From Bacteroides sp. (GTDB taxonomy: Bacteria > Bacillota > Clostridia > Oscillospirales > Acutalibacteraceae): a DNA stretch of 64,000 nt. Below are positions 26,930 through 35,957 of this stretch, piece after piece. A model generated the notes under the pieces. That model ran no database searches. It was not told where the DNA came from and was given only the letters and a program-made list of their open reading frames with translations. Within the stretch, counting starts at the first letter, position 1, and each line of letters begins with the position of its first letter. The position numbers and the translations under genes are program-made. The DNA is taken from positions 19,313-83,312 of the forward strand of contig JAMPEQ010000010.1 of assembly GCA_023665085.1 (NCBI GenBank), written 5' to 3'.

Positions 26930-27982
26930 TTATAAAACAGAAAATCTGAATTCTGTTGTTGTTTTAAATTCTTCGTTTGGCTGGATATATTTAAAAGGGA
27001 AGTTGGGATGATTAAGTGCATCAGGATAAAACTGTGTTTCAAGAGCAACACCCCTGCGGAACTTTACAATGCTGTTACCCTTTCCAAGAGTGTAGTCCTT
27101 TTCGAGCCATCCGCCGCAATAAAGCTGAATACCCGGCAAATCAGTCCAGACCTCCATTTTTCTTCCGCTTTCTTCGTCAGCCAGAATAGCAGCCTGAGCC
27201 ATTTTTCCGATTTCTTTATTGTATAAGCAATAATTATTGTCATATCCTATTCCGTCAATAACTGCTCTGAAAGGTTCATCAATTTTATCACCGATTTTGT
27301 GAATTTCAGCAAAGTCAAGCATAGTGCCTTTAAGCTCGCTGAGCTCTCCTGTAGGAAGCTGGCTTTCGTCAGTTTCGGTAAATTTATCTGCATTTATTTG
27401 CAGAAGATGATCTTCAATAGTTTTGTCGGGATTGCAGGAAAGATTAAAGTAAGCATGGTTAGTTGGATTAGCAACAGTCTTTTTGTCGGATTTTACTGTG
27501 TATTCAAGTCTGAGTGTATTATCATCAGTTAATGTGTATTTAACAGACATTTTGAAATTTCCGGGAAAACCATCCTCCATATCAGGTGAGAAAAAGCTGA
27601 AGGTTATACTATTGTCTGTTGTTTCCTCTGCCTGCCAGAGATTAAAGCTGAAACGGCCGCCTCCGTGCAGTGTCCATGTACCCTGATTCTGAGGTGTATG
27701 GTATTCTGTGCCGTCAATAGAGAATTTTGCATCTCTGATTCGGTTTGCATATCTGCCTACAAGCAGCCCCTGATATCCAAGGTCGGCATTAACATATGGT
27801 GCAGGCTCATCAAATCCCAATACAACATCGCCAAGTTTACCGTTTTTGTCAGGCATATTGAGAGCTTGTATTCCTCCGCCCAGAGTCATAAGAGAAACGG
27901 ATGCTCCGCATGTGTTTGTTATTGTGTAAAGTTCAACTTCTTTGTTATCAATTTTACCGAATGTTTTTTTCTCAATACTCAT
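26930..27982 (-). CDS. galM: Aldose 1-epimerase (galactose mutarotase)
   Basis: The 350-residue enzyme interconverts alpha and beta anomers of galactose or glucose. It has 'GRYANRIRDAKFSIDG' and 'TLHGGGRFSFNLW' (catalytic His region), 'NPTNHAYFNLS' (second His) and the general base Glu in 'ALETQFYPDALNHPNFP'. These and the length match the GalM family. An AAGGGA site precedes the ATG. With the GH3 glucosidase it fits use of plant-derived sugars. Confidence 0.95.
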   Translation of the reverse strand: MSIEKKTFGKIDNKEVELYTITNTCGASVSLMTLGGGIQALNMPDKNGKLGDVVLGFDEPAPYVNADLGYQGLLVGRYANRIRDAKFSIDGTEYHTPQNQGTWTLHGGGRFSFNLWQAEETTDNSITFSFFSPDMEDGFPGNFKMSVKYTLTDDNTLRLEYTVKSDKKTVANPTNHAYFNLSCNPDKTIEDHLLQINADKFTETDESQLPTGELSELKGTMLDFAEIHKIGDKIDEPFRAVIDGIGYDNNYCLYNKEIGKMAQAAILADEESGRKMEVWTDLPGIQLYCGGWLEKDYTLGKGNSIVKFRRGVALETQFYPDALNHPNFPFKYIQPNEEFKTTTEFRFSVL

Positions 27983-28042
27983 ATTTAATTTCCCTTCGAT
28001 TTTAGTATGAAAGTGTTTGTTAATTTAAGTATATGATAAAAT

Positions 28043-28084
28043 AAAAATAAATTCAATAGTCGTGAGAATATTGAATTTATTTTT
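28043..28084 (-). terminator. AT-rich terminator of the XRE/DUF4097 pair
   Basis: A perfect 16-base stem (28043-28058 with 28069-28084) closes a 10-base loop. On the minus strand it is followed by a T-rich stretch and lies just after the DUF4097 stop codon. Confidence 0.75.
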
Positions 28085-28089
28085 TATAT

Positions 28090-28839
28090 TCAGTTTATAG
28101 TTATGTTACCCATATCTGTATGGAGGTTCAGTTCAATATTGGATGAACTGTCACTGCCGTTTATTTTATTATTTCCAAGTTCACTTTCTGCATCAATTCT
28201 TACAGGGTTTGTTTTTGTTATATCAATGTTTCCTAAATCTGTTTTTGCTGAGGAATTATCTGTGATATTTGCATTGGTAATCTCAATATTTCCGCAGTCG
28301 GTTGAGAGCTTGAATTTACCATTGATTTCGTTTATAACAATGTGTCCGTAATCTGTTTCAAAGTCAAAGAAGCCATTTATAGCCGATTTTGAAATAATAT
28401 CTCCGTAATCCGTTTCGATTTTGATGTTATGTGCTGTATTTTTTGGAATATATAAAGTTATAGTTCCTTTAAAGCTCTTAAGTCCGCCGAAATAGATAGA
28501 TACCTCTTCTTTTCTGTTTATATTTAGTGTATTTCCTGTTATATTCACCTCAATAGGAAGAAGTTCGGCACTTTCACCGACAACTCTTACCTTATTTGAA
28601 TCGCTTTCAATGATTTCTATATTTCCGTAATCAGAGTCAATAGATATATTTGCATTAGGACCAAGTTCAAAGCTTTCGTCATATGTTGTTATTTCTCCTA
28701 TTGAAATATTGTTATCATTGTTTTTTGCAATAATAATTCCGCCTTTTGTCATGATTGAAATCATAATTCCTATCAGCAAAATACATATTATTGATAAAAG
28801 TGAAATTACTGCAATTGTTGATTTTCTGTTATTTTTCAT
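28090..28839 (-). CDS. DUF4097-type beta-strand repeat protein, membrane anchored
   Basis: The 249-residue protein has one N-terminal membrane segment (about 10-31). A long series of short repeated beta strands follows, of the form 'DYGNIEI', 'DYGDIIS', 'DYGHIVI', 'DCGNIEI', 'DLGNIDI' and 'DMGNITIN'. This is the right-handed beta-helix pattern of DUF4097 (putative adhesin) proteins. Its start overlaps the end of the upstream regulator gene by 11 bases, indicating translational coupling. In many Firmicutes such proteins are paired with membrane regulators that respond to envelope stress; here that role is inferred. Confidence 0.8.
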   Translation of the reverse strand: MKNNRKSTIAVISLLSIICILLIGIMISIMTKGGIIIAKNNDNNISIGEITTYDESFELGPNANISIDSDYGNIEIIESDSNKVRVVGESAELLPIEVNITGNTLNINRKEEVSIYFGGLKSFKGTITLYIPKNTAHNIKIETDYGDIISKSAINGFFDFETDYGHIVINEINGKFKLSTDCGNIEITNANITDNSSAKTDLGNIDITKTNPVRIDAESELGNNKINGSDSSSNIELNLHTDMGNITIN

Positions 28840-29578
28840 TTTTTTCTGCCCCTTTCAGCGAAAATATCAGTTTAATTATCTCACAGATTAATCCGTATAC
28901 CACCCATATAATCCACGTGATGCCCCAGTTTTTACTTGAAAAGCTGACTGCCAGATATATTACAAGAACTATCAAAGAAAGAATATGTGTTATATCTTTT
29001 AACAATTTTTCATCTTTAGTTTTTGGTGCGTCTTTTTTATCTTTAGATCTGTTTTTTGACACAGATGCAAAAACTATAATCATTGTGGCAATTGCTATGA
29101 TAACGAAAAATATTGTCAGTATAAGCTGGTAAGATGCATTTTCTGAAAAGAAAAATGGAACAGGACTTAAAATATAAAGAAAGATTGATATTGATAAAAG
29201 AAGTGCATATCTTTTTTTCTGCTTTAGTTTAAGTTCTGTTAAATTCTTTTCGTGTACCTGTTCTTGATAATTATATTGATTTTCATAATAATAATTGTCA
29301 GCTTGTGTTTTTTGAGTTTCGTGATTTGCTCTTTCTTCAAATGTGCTGTTATAATAATCATTATTCTTACAATCGTCTGTTTTTTCGCCTGTAAGTAATT
29401 CATCTGTTGTAATTTCATACAGCCTGCAAAGCGGTACGATTTTATCAAAATCAGGAGTAGTCTGATTTGTTTCCCATTTTGATATAGTCTGTCGGCTGAC
29501 ACCTAATGATTCTGCAACCTTTTCCTGTGACAGACCTTTTGATTTTCTTAGACTGTACAGTCTTTCACCCAGATTCAT
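28829..29578 (-). CDS. Membrane-bound XRE-family regulator
   Basis: The 249-residue protein starts with a complete helix-turn-helix domain (residues 4-58, 'RKSKGLSQEKVAESLGVSRQ', 'WETNQTTPDFDKI'). A polar linker rich in Asn, Tyr and Gln follows. Three or four hydrophobic segments lie in the C-terminal half (about 127-147, 149-171, 190-210, 218-240). It is thus a DNA-binding protein tethered to the membrane. A GAGGTGA site precedes the ATG. It is coupled to the DUF4097 gene, whose product could be its partner or target. Confidence 0.82.
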   Translation of the reverse strand: MNLGERLYSLRKSKGLSQEKVAESLGVSRQTISKWETNQTTPDFDKIVPLCRLYEITTDELLTGEKTDDCKNNDYYNSTFEERANHETQKTQADNYYYENQYNYQEQVHEKNLTELKLKQKKRYALLLSISIFLYILSPVPFFFSENASYQLILTIFFVIIAIATMIIVFASVSKNRSKDKKDAPKTKDEKLLKDITHILSLIVLVIYLAVSFSSKNWGITWIIWVVYGLICEIIKLIFSLKGAEKNEK

Positions 29579-29694
29579 TTTATCACCTCAAACAAATTTT
29601 ACTACATTTTCTTGTATTTTACCAGCAATTTTGCTTGGAAATTTGTCAACCAAACTTAACATTCTTAATTAAAGATGAATTTTTAGTGAAAAAA

Positions 29695-29722
29695 TTGACT
29701 TTGCAGATATAAAGTATATAAT
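29695..29722 (+). promoter_or_regulatory. Promoter of the FHA-SEDS-PBP cluster
   Basis: TTGACT (29695-29700) and TATAAT (29717-29722) are separated by 16 bases, about 50 bases upstream of the FHA gene. Confidence 0.65.
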
Positions 29723-29773
29723 TAGAATGAAAAATTGTAATTTTAGATTTTTAAATGTTAGGGGCGAAAAAGC

Positions 29774-30532
29774 TTGGATATAATTAATTCTATTGCCATG
29801 AGTGTATCCAGATATGCTGTTTTGGTAGTTGCGGTAATAATTGTTTTTACCTGTGTTATTTCTCTTTTCAAAAACCGGCCGAGACTGCATAAAATGGCAC
29901 AGCTTGTAGATCAGAGTGACGGCTCTATTATTGATATTGACCGATGGGAAATTTCAATCGGAAAAAGCAAGTCGAATGATATAGTGTTAATGATGCCCGG
30001 AGTATCACGATTTCATGCGGTTATATCAAAAAGACGCAAGGAATGGACAATTACAGATACCTTTTCAAAAACAGGCATTATCATAAATGGAGAAAAGATA
30101 GACGGTAAAGCCGTTATAGAGGACGGAGATGTAATAGAAATCGGCTCTGTTTCACTTAAATTTGTGTGTGCTGATGCAATATCGCAGCAGGTGAGAAGTG
30201 AAATAAGAACTGCTGCAACAGAGTTTAAACAGCCAAGCAAAAATGTGGCTTATGCTGTTTTGGTTGATGTAAAAACTCACAAGCCTATTTATCTTCGCAA
30301 AAAAGATGTTCTTATAGGCAGAGGAGAAAATGCCGATATAAGAATTGCTCTTGATACTGTCAGCAGTGAGCATGCCAGAATTCATCTTACCTCGCGCGGC
30401 TGGGCTTTGTCAGACCTTAACAGCCATAACGGAACAAAGCTTAACGGACGTTTTATATCACAGCCTCAGTTGATTTTTGATGAGGATACCATTACATTCG
30501 GTGAGAGAGTATTTATATTTTATGAAAGATAG
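29774..30532 (+). CDS. Membrane-anchored protein with two FHA domains
   Basis: The 252-residue protein starts at TTG behind a GGGG site. One membrane segment lies near 12-35. Two forkhead-associated domains follow: about 55-120 ('ISIGKSKSNDIVLMMPGVSRFHAVI') and about 170-245 ('VLIGRGENADIRIALDTVSSEHARI', 'DLNSHNGTKLNG'). FHA domains bind phosphothreonine. It sits directly ahead of a SEDS glycosyltransferase and a PBP, the arrangement known from Actinobacteria and some Clostridia, and probably links Ser/Thr kinase signalling to wall synthesis. No kinase gene lies in this cluster. Confidence 0.88.
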   Translation: MDIINSIAMSVSRYAVLVVAVIIVFTCVISLFKNRPRLHKMAQLVDQSDGSIIDIDRWEISIGKSKSNDIVLMMPGVSRFHAVISKRRKEWTITDTFSKTGIIINGEKIDGKAVIEDGDVIEIGSVSLKFVCADAISQQVRSEIRTAATEFKQPSKNVAYAVLVDVKTHKPIYLRKKDVLIGRGENADIRIALDTVSSEHARIHLTSRGWALSDLNSHNGTKLNGRFISQPQLIFDEDTITFGERVFIFYER

Positions 30533-30544
30533 GAGTTGAAAACA

Positions 30545-31813
30545 GTGGCAAATAAAGCAAAAAAGATGCCTAATATAAAGCCGATAAACAATTTTGCATT
30601 ACTGACAATGCTGTCTGTTTTTCAGCTTTTTACAGGATATTTTGCAGCAATGGCAGGAGAGGAGTTTTCTTTTAAAGTTATGATTTCCTGTGCTGCTTTT
30701 ATAGCGGTTGAATGGATTTATGTAGCAGTTTTTTATTTTGCAATGCACAGAAGAAATTTTGAGCTGGAGTTTATTGCTTTTTTTCTTACAGGTGTGGGGC
30801 TTGCGGTAATAGGCTCTGTTGTGCCGAATTCATGCTTTAAACAGCTTATAATAGCAATAGTGGGAATTATAGGATATACAATTCTTGTGTTTGTTCTCGG
30901 TAATATTGAGCTTTGCATGAAGCTGAGACTGCCTGTTGCAATAATTGCCGTGGTTATTTTGCTTATTAATCTTATATTAGGCAAAACAATTTATGGTGCA
31001 AAAAACTGGATAGAAATTTTCGGTATAACTGTTCAGCCGTCTGAATTTGTAAAAGTGGCGTTTATATTTGTTGGTGCAGCCACACTTGAAAAAATACAAA
31101 CATCCAAAAATATTATAAGATTTATAGTATTCTCTGTTTTGTGTGTGGGAACACTTATATTGATAAGGGATTTTGGTACGGCATTAATATTCTTTATTAC
31201 ATTTTTAATTATCGCCTTTATGAATTCAGGTGATTTTAAAACTATTGGTCTTGCTGTGTCGGCAGCAGGTCTTGGAAGTGCCATTGTAATAAAGTACAAA
31301 TCATATGTAACAAAGCGATTTGCTTTCTATCGTCATATATGGGAAGATCCGTACGGCTCAGGCTATCAGCAGACTCATGTGCTTACAGGCATGGCGTCAG
31401 GAGGATTTCTTGGACTTGGCATAGGCAAAGGTAATATAAGACATTATTTTACCGATTATCTTACAACTACTACTGATGATATTTTTGGTATTATTTGTGA
31501 GGAGTGGGGTTTTCTTTTCGGAATAATGCTTGTGCTTTCTTTCGTGGCAATTGCAGTATCTGCACTTGTAAATTCCATTGCATCACGATCAACCTTTTAT
31601 TCAATTTCTGCCGTTGCTGGTGCGGGACTGTTCCTATTCCAGACAGCACTTAATATTTTTGGTATAACAGATGTTCTTCCGCTTACAGGTGTAACACTTC
31701 CTTTTGTAAGTCAGGGCGGAAGCTCGCTGATTGCCTGCTGGGCAATTCTTGCGTTTATCAAAGCGTCTGATATTCGTACCTATAATTATCTGGGAGGTGC
31801 GAAGAAAAGATGA
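30545..31813 (+). CDS. SEDS-family peptidoglycan glycosyltransferase (FtsW/RodA/SpoVE)
   Basis: This protein has about ten membrane segments and the family motifs 'GAKNWIEIFGITVQPSEFVKVAF', 'RDFGTALIFFITF', 'GLGIGKGNIRHYFTDYLTTTTDDIFGIICEEWGF' and 'GVTLPFVSQGGSSL' (given in short pieces along the chain). SEDS proteins polymerise lipid II into glycan strands with a partner class B PBP. I prefer the GTG at 30545, 9 bases from AGGAG; a TTG at 30536 is too close to that site. The stop overlaps the PBP start by four bases, so the two are a matched pair. Confidence 0.9.
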   Translation: MANKAKKMPNIKPINNFALLTMLSVFQLFTGYFAAMAGEEFSFKVMISCAAFIAVEWIYVAVFYFAMHRRNFELEFIAFFLTGVGLAVIGSVVPNSCFKQLIIAIVGIIGYTILVFVLGNIELCMKLRLPVAIIAVVILLINLILGKTIYGAKNWIEIFGITVQPSEFVKVAFIFVGAATLEKIQTSKNIIRFIVFSVLCVGTLILIRDFGTALIFFITFLIIAFMNSGDFKTIGLAVSAAGLGSAIVIKYKSYVTKRFAFYRHIWEDPYGSGYQQTHVLTGMASGGFLGLGIGKGNIRHYFTDYLTTTTDDIFGIICEEWGFLFGIMLVLSFVAIAVSALVNSIASRSTFYSISAVAGAGLFLFQTALNIFGITDVLPLTGVTLPFVSQGGSSLIACWAILAFIKASDIRTYNYLGGAKKR

Positions 31814-33195
31814 AAATGATTACAAGAAGAGGACTTTTTCTCCTCATATTAATTATTGCATTTCTTTTTGGCTTAGGATTTCTTACCTACAGCTTTGTAA
31901 ATGACGGAAGCAAATGGGTTATGCAGCCATATAACAGTAATATTTATCACAACGGCGATCTTATTGCCGCAGGTAAAATTACTGACAGTAATGGAAATGT
32001 TCTTGCTGAAACTGTTGACGGAAAAAGATTATATAATGACTCAAAAACTACAAGAAAGGCAACTCTTCACACCGTGGGAGATACTAAAGGCTTTATTTCT
32101 ACAGGTGTCCAAAGTGTATATAAATCAAGGTTAATCGGCTATAATGCACTTAGCGGTATTTACAGCGTTACACAAAACGGAAGCGGAAATGATATGGAAC
32201 TGACTATTGATTCGGATGTCTGTAATACTGCATATAAAGCATTGGCTGATTACAAGGCAGGCTGTGTGGGTGTTGTTAATTATAAAACAGGTGATATAGT
32301 TTGCATGGTGTCAACACCAAGCTATGATCCTTCAAATAAGCCAAGTGATATTGATACTAATGATTCATATGCAGGTGCTTATCTAAACAGATTGCTTTCG
32401 GGACTGTATACTCCCGGCTCTACCTTTAAGCTTATTGTATCTGCCTGTGCTATCGAAAATATTCCCGATATCTACGAACGTGAGTTCAAATGTGAGGGTG
32501 AATATGATCCCGGCGGAAAGCCGATTGTTTGCAACGGCTATCACGGAACAATCAGCTTTAAGCAGGCTCTTGCAAAATCATGCAACTCAGTTTTTGCTCA
32601 GATTGCCATAGAGCTTGGTGCAGAAAAGCTGGCAGATACGGCCAAAACTCTTGGTTTAACTTCGGCAGTATCAGTAAGCGGTGATATCAAATCATCTACA
32701 GGAAGATTTTTTCTGGAAAAGAGTGATGCTGATGATTATATAGGCTGGACAGGAATAGGTCAGGGCGATACGCTGGTTTCACCTGTTGCAATGCTGCGTT
32801 TTGTAAGTGCTGTTGCAAATGACGGAAAGGCAGTTTCATTTAACCTTGTTGATTCATTTATGAATAAAGCCGGCAAGGCACTTGATATTAATTTTGCCTC
32901 TAAAGAGGTGCAGCTGCTTGACAGCACTACTGCCTCAAAGCTGAAGGCAATGATGAGATATAATGTTGAAGAGCAGTATGGTGATTATAATTATGAAGGA
33001 CTTAAGCTGTGTGCAAAATCGGGAACAGCTGAAATCGATTCATATAATGACCATAACACTGCATGGTTTGTGGGATTTATGGACGATGAAAAGCATCCGT
33101 ATGCTTTTGTTGTACTTGTAGAGCATGGTAATTCAGGCTCACAGACTGCAGGACCGATAGCCAACAAAGTGCTTCAGGCACTTGCAGACAAATAA
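31810..33195 (+). CDS. Class B penicillin-binding protein (PbpA type)
   Basis: The 461-residue protein has an N-terminal membrane anchor (about 8-29) and a short linker domain. The transpeptidase domain carries the three active-site motifs SxxK (Ser204-Thr-Phe-Lys207), SxN (Ser257-Cys-Asn259) and KSG (403-405, followed by TAE). It is shorter than PBP2 or PBP3 and resembles the actinobacterial PbpA type. It overlaps the SEDS gene by four bases and should be its transpeptidase partner in wall synthesis at the outer face of the membrane. Confidence 0.92.
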   Translation: MKMITRRGLFLLILIIAFLFGLGFLTYSFVNDGSKWVMQPYNSNIYHNGDLIAAGKITDSNGNVLAETVDGKRLYNDSKTTRKATLHTVGDTKGFISTGVQSVYKSRLIGYNALSGIYSVTQNGSGNDMELTIDSDVCNTAYKALADYKAGCVGVVNYKTGDIVCMVSTPSYDPSNKPSDIDTNDSYAGAYLNRLLSGLYTPGSTFKLIVSACAIENIPDIYEREFKCEGEYDPGGKPIVCNGYHGTISFKQALAKSCNSVFAQIAIELGAEKLADTAKTLGLTSAVSVSGDIKSSTGRFFLEKSDADDYIGWTGIGQGDTLVSPVAMLRFVSAVANDGKAVSFNLVDSFMNKAGKALDINFASKEVQLLDSTTASKLKAMMRYNVEEQYGDYNYEGLKLCAKSGTAEIDSYNDHNTAWFVGFMDDEKHPYAFVVLVEHGNSGSQTAGPIANKVLQALADK

Positions 33196-33252
33196 AAGCA
33201 AAGACTTATTTTGTTAAACTATTGTTCATCTGAAAAATAAAAGAGTGAATTT

Positions 33253-34539
33253 ATGAATTTTGATTTAATTAACGAAGAAAAGGCAGAGCAGGCTTTGCTT
33301 ATATCTGTTGATACAGGGGAGTTTGATGCAGATATATCAATAAAGGAGCTTGAGGAACTTGCAAAAACCGCAGGAGCAGAGATAGCAGGAATAATGATTC
33401 AAAAGCGTCCTGTTATTGAGGGTGCAACCTATGTTGGCAAGGGAAGGCTCAGTGAAATATCTGAATTTTGCAATAATAATGATATCGATATTATTATTGC
33501 AGACGGTGAACTTTCTCCTGTTCAGGTGAGAAATATTGAAAATGCAACTGATACCAGAGTGGTTGACAGAACAACACTGATTCTTGATATATTTGCCGGC
33601 AGGGCACAGTCAAAAGAGGGTAAGCTCCAAGTTGAGCTTGCTCAGCTGAAATATTCTCTTCCAAGGCTTACCGGCAAGGGTACAAGTCTTTCTCGTCTGG
33701 GAGGCGGAATAGGAACAAGAGGTCCCGGTGAAACAAAGCTGGAAACTGACAAGCGCCATATCAGAAGAAAAATTCAGTATATAAAAGAAGAGCTTGATGC
33801 TGTTGAAAAGCGCAGAAATATGCAGCATAGGCGCCGTAAAAAGAATGGGGTTATGGTTGCTGCTATTGTTGGATATACAAATGCGGGTAAATCAACTTTG
33901 ATGAACAGGCTTACAGATGCAGGTGTTCTGCAGGAGGATAAGCTGTTTGCCACTCTTGATCCTACTGCCAGAAAGCTGGTTTTGCCTGACGGACAGCAGA
34001 TTATGATTGTTGATACAGTAGGTTTTATCAGCAGGCTTCCTCATCAGCTTGTTGATGCTTTCCGTTCAACACTTGAAGAGGCAACGTATGCAGATGTTAT
34101 TTTAAATGTTTGTGATGCATCAGACGATGAATGCCATAATCATATCAGAATTACAAATGAAATACTGAATTCTCTTTTCAGCGAGGTCGGAATTCCCGTT
34201 CCTATGATTAACGTGTTTAATAAATGTGACAAAATCAATCCTGATAATGATCCTGCCCTGTATTCTGCTGATACAAGTGTATATGTTAATCCTTGCGTAA
34301 GAATAAGTGCAAAAACAGGTGAAGGAATTGATGATTTGCTTATTGCAGTTCAAAGAGTTCTTCCGCAGACCAGAAAGCGTGTGAAGCTTCTTCTTCCTTT
34401 TGATAAAGGATCTGCAGCTGCAAAAATCAGAACCGAGGGCGTTGTACACAGTGAGGAATATATCCCTGAGGGACTTTTGATTGATGCTACAGCAGAAATT
34501 TCTTATTTAGATACAATTAAAGATTATATTATTGAGTAA
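33253..34539 (+). CDS. hflX: GTPase HflX
   Basis: The 428-residue protein has the HflX N-terminal domain ('GATYVGKGRLSEI', 'ADGELSPVQVRNIE', 'DRTTLILDIFA'), the glycine-rich linker ('GGGIGTRGPGETKLE') and a helical segment. The G domain has 'GYTNAGKST' (P-loop), 'DTVGFISRLPHQLV' (G3) and 'NKCD' (G4). HflX binds the large ribosomal subunit and can split stalled ribosomes. It follows the wall cluster by 57 bases and may be in the same transcript. Confidence 0.95.
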   Translation: MNFDLINEEKAEQALLISVDTGEFDADISIKELEELAKTAGAEIAGIMIQKRPVIEGATYVGKGRLSEISEFCNNNDIDIIIADGELSPVQVRNIENATDTRVVDRTTLILDIFAGRAQSKEGKLQVELAQLKYSLPRLTGKGTSLSRLGGGIGTRGPGETKLETDKRHIRRKIQYIKEELDAVEKRRNMQHRRRKKNGVMVAAIVGYTNAGKSTLMNRLTDAGVLQEDKLFATLDPTARKLVLPDGQQIMIVDTVGFISRLPHQLVDAFRSTLEEATYADVILNVCDASDDECHNHIRITNEILNSLFSEVGIPVPMINVFNKCDKINPDNDPALYSADTSVYVNPCVRISAKTGEGIDDLLIAVQRVLPQTRKRVKLLLPFDKGSAAAKIRTEGVVHSEEYIPEGLLIDATAEISYLDTIKDYIIE

Positions 34540-34567
34540 ACAAGCATAGAATTACTTAGGTGATTTT

Positions 34568-35032
34568 ATGAAAATGCTTACGTTAAAACTTAAACCTAAA
34601 ACTATTTTTGGTATTATATTGGCAGTTACCGGACTGATTATAATTATCCTGAGCTTCGCTTCAAATCATTTTGAAAAAAGCGAAAGTGTCAGTGCTGTTG
34701 TCAGTGCATCTACCGATGAGGAGCGCCGTGCGTATCTCGAAAGCTTTGGTTGGGAAACCGCCAAGGATTTTGAGTCAAAGGAGCTCACTATTCCAAGTGA
34801 TTGGAATGATGTTTATAACAGCTATAATGAAATTCAAAAAAATCAAGGCTTTGATCTTGCCGAATACAAAGGCAAAAAGGTTGAGCTTTATACATACTAT
34901 ATTACTAATTATGAAAAGCATGAAGAGGGCGTTGTGGCAGATATGCTGGTTTGTGATGGTGTGCTTATCGGCGGAGATGTGTGCAACACTGCAGCTGACA
35001 GCGGCTTTATTGTAGGATTTAACGGAGAATAA
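34568..35032 (+). CDS. DUF4830 protein, membrane anchored
   Basis: The 154-residue protein has one N-terminal membrane segment (about 13-32). An extracellular domain follows with 'YLESFGWE', 'IPSDWNDVYNSYNEIQKNQGFDL', 'YTYYITNYE' and 'VCDGVLIGGDVC', which I recognise as the DUF4830 pattern common in Clostridia. The function is unknown. An AGGTGA site precedes the ATG. The stop codon shares a base with the start of the pseudouridine synthase gene, so the two are coupled. Confidence 0.75.
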   Translation: MKMLTLKLKPKTIFGIILAVTGLIIIILSFASNHFEKSESVSAVVSASTDEERRAYLESFGWETAKDFESKELTIPSDWNDVYNSYNEIQKNQGFDLAEYKGKKVELYTYYITNYEKHEEGVVADMLVCDGVLIGGDVCNTAADSGFIVGFNGE

Positions 35033-35739
35033 TGGAAAGACTGGATAAAATTATTTCTACATCATTGAATATTTCAAGAAACGATGCAAAGGCCCTTATA
35101 AAAAAGGGCTTTGTTTCTGTTGACGGCAAGATGGTGAAAAGTCCTAATGATAAGGCAGATGAGAAAAACAGCTGTATTATCTGTCAGGGCAAAAGCATAA
35201 AATATTCTAAGTTTGTCTATATAATGATGAACAAGCCGAAGGGTGTAATTTCTGCTGCTGAGGACGGTAAAGAGAAGACAGTGATTGATATTTTACCTGA
35301 AGAGATGAAAAGGAAAAATCTTTTCCCTGCAGGCAGACTGGATAAAGATACTACGGGATTTATGCTCATTACAGACGACGGTGAGTTTGCCCACAGAATA
35401 CTTAGTCCTAAAAATCATATATCAAAAACCTATGCTGTCACATTGGACAAGCCTTTTGATGATAATGTTGTTAAAGCTTTTGAAAATGGTATAGAGCTGA
35501 AAAATGATATCTGTATGCCGGCTGAAATTATTTCTGCAAGCGAAGATAACAAAAAAGCCGTAGTTACTATAAAGCAGGGTATGTATCATCAGATTAAACG
35601 TATGTTTGGAAAATTCGGATTAAATGTTGTTGAGCTTGAACGCATAAAAATGGGCGGACTTGAGCTTGATAAAGTTCTCGGCAGAGGTGATTGCAGATAT
35701 CTTACCGATGCAGAATTAAAAATTATTGAGGGTGTATAA
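35032..35739 (+). CDS. RsuA/RluB-family rRNA pseudouridine synthase
   Basis: The 235-residue enzyme starts with an S4 RNA-binding domain ('ERLDKIISTSLNISRNDAKALIKKGFVSVDG'-type region, residues 2-48). The catalytic domain follows with 'NKPKGVISA', the catalytic Asp motif 'GRLDKDTTGFMLITDDG' and 'KQGMYHQIKRMF'. The family modifies uridines in 16S or 23S rRNA. The RsuA subgroup (16S) fits the length best, but the exact site cannot be told from sequence. Confidence 0.9.
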   Translation: MERLDKIISTSLNISRNDAKALIKKGFVSVDGKMVKSPNDKADEKNSCIICQGKSIKYSKFVYIMMNKPKGVISAAEDGKEKTVIDILPEEMKRKNLFPAGRLDKDTTGFMLITDDGEFAHRILSPKNHISKTYAVTLDKPFDDNVVKAFENGIELKNDICMPAEIISASEDNKKAVVTIKQGMYHQIKRMFGKFGLNVVELERIKMGGLELDKVLGRGDCRYLTDAELKIIEGV

Positions 35740-35832
35740 TAACTATAAATATGTTCAATTGACTATTTTTTAACAATATATTGTGGGTTTATGCAATAGC
35801 TACAAAAAAATTAAAAAAAATTGTGAAAATAG

Positions 35833-35861
35833 TTGCAATATCGTTAAAAGCCTTGTATAAT
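35833..35861 (+). promoter_or_regulatory. Promoter of the CdaR-type regulator gene
   Basis: TTGCAA (35833-35838) and a perfect TATAAT (35856-35861) with a 17-base spacer lie about 95 bases before the start codon. The leader between them and the gene has no obvious structure. Confidence 0.75.
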
Positions 35862-35957
35862 ATTAACAAGTAAATGGTCTTGTTTTTGTGCATTTTTTTG
35901 TAGCTAAACAAAATAAGGTTTGGCGAAGAGCACAAATATTATAGAGAGGTGAAAAAT

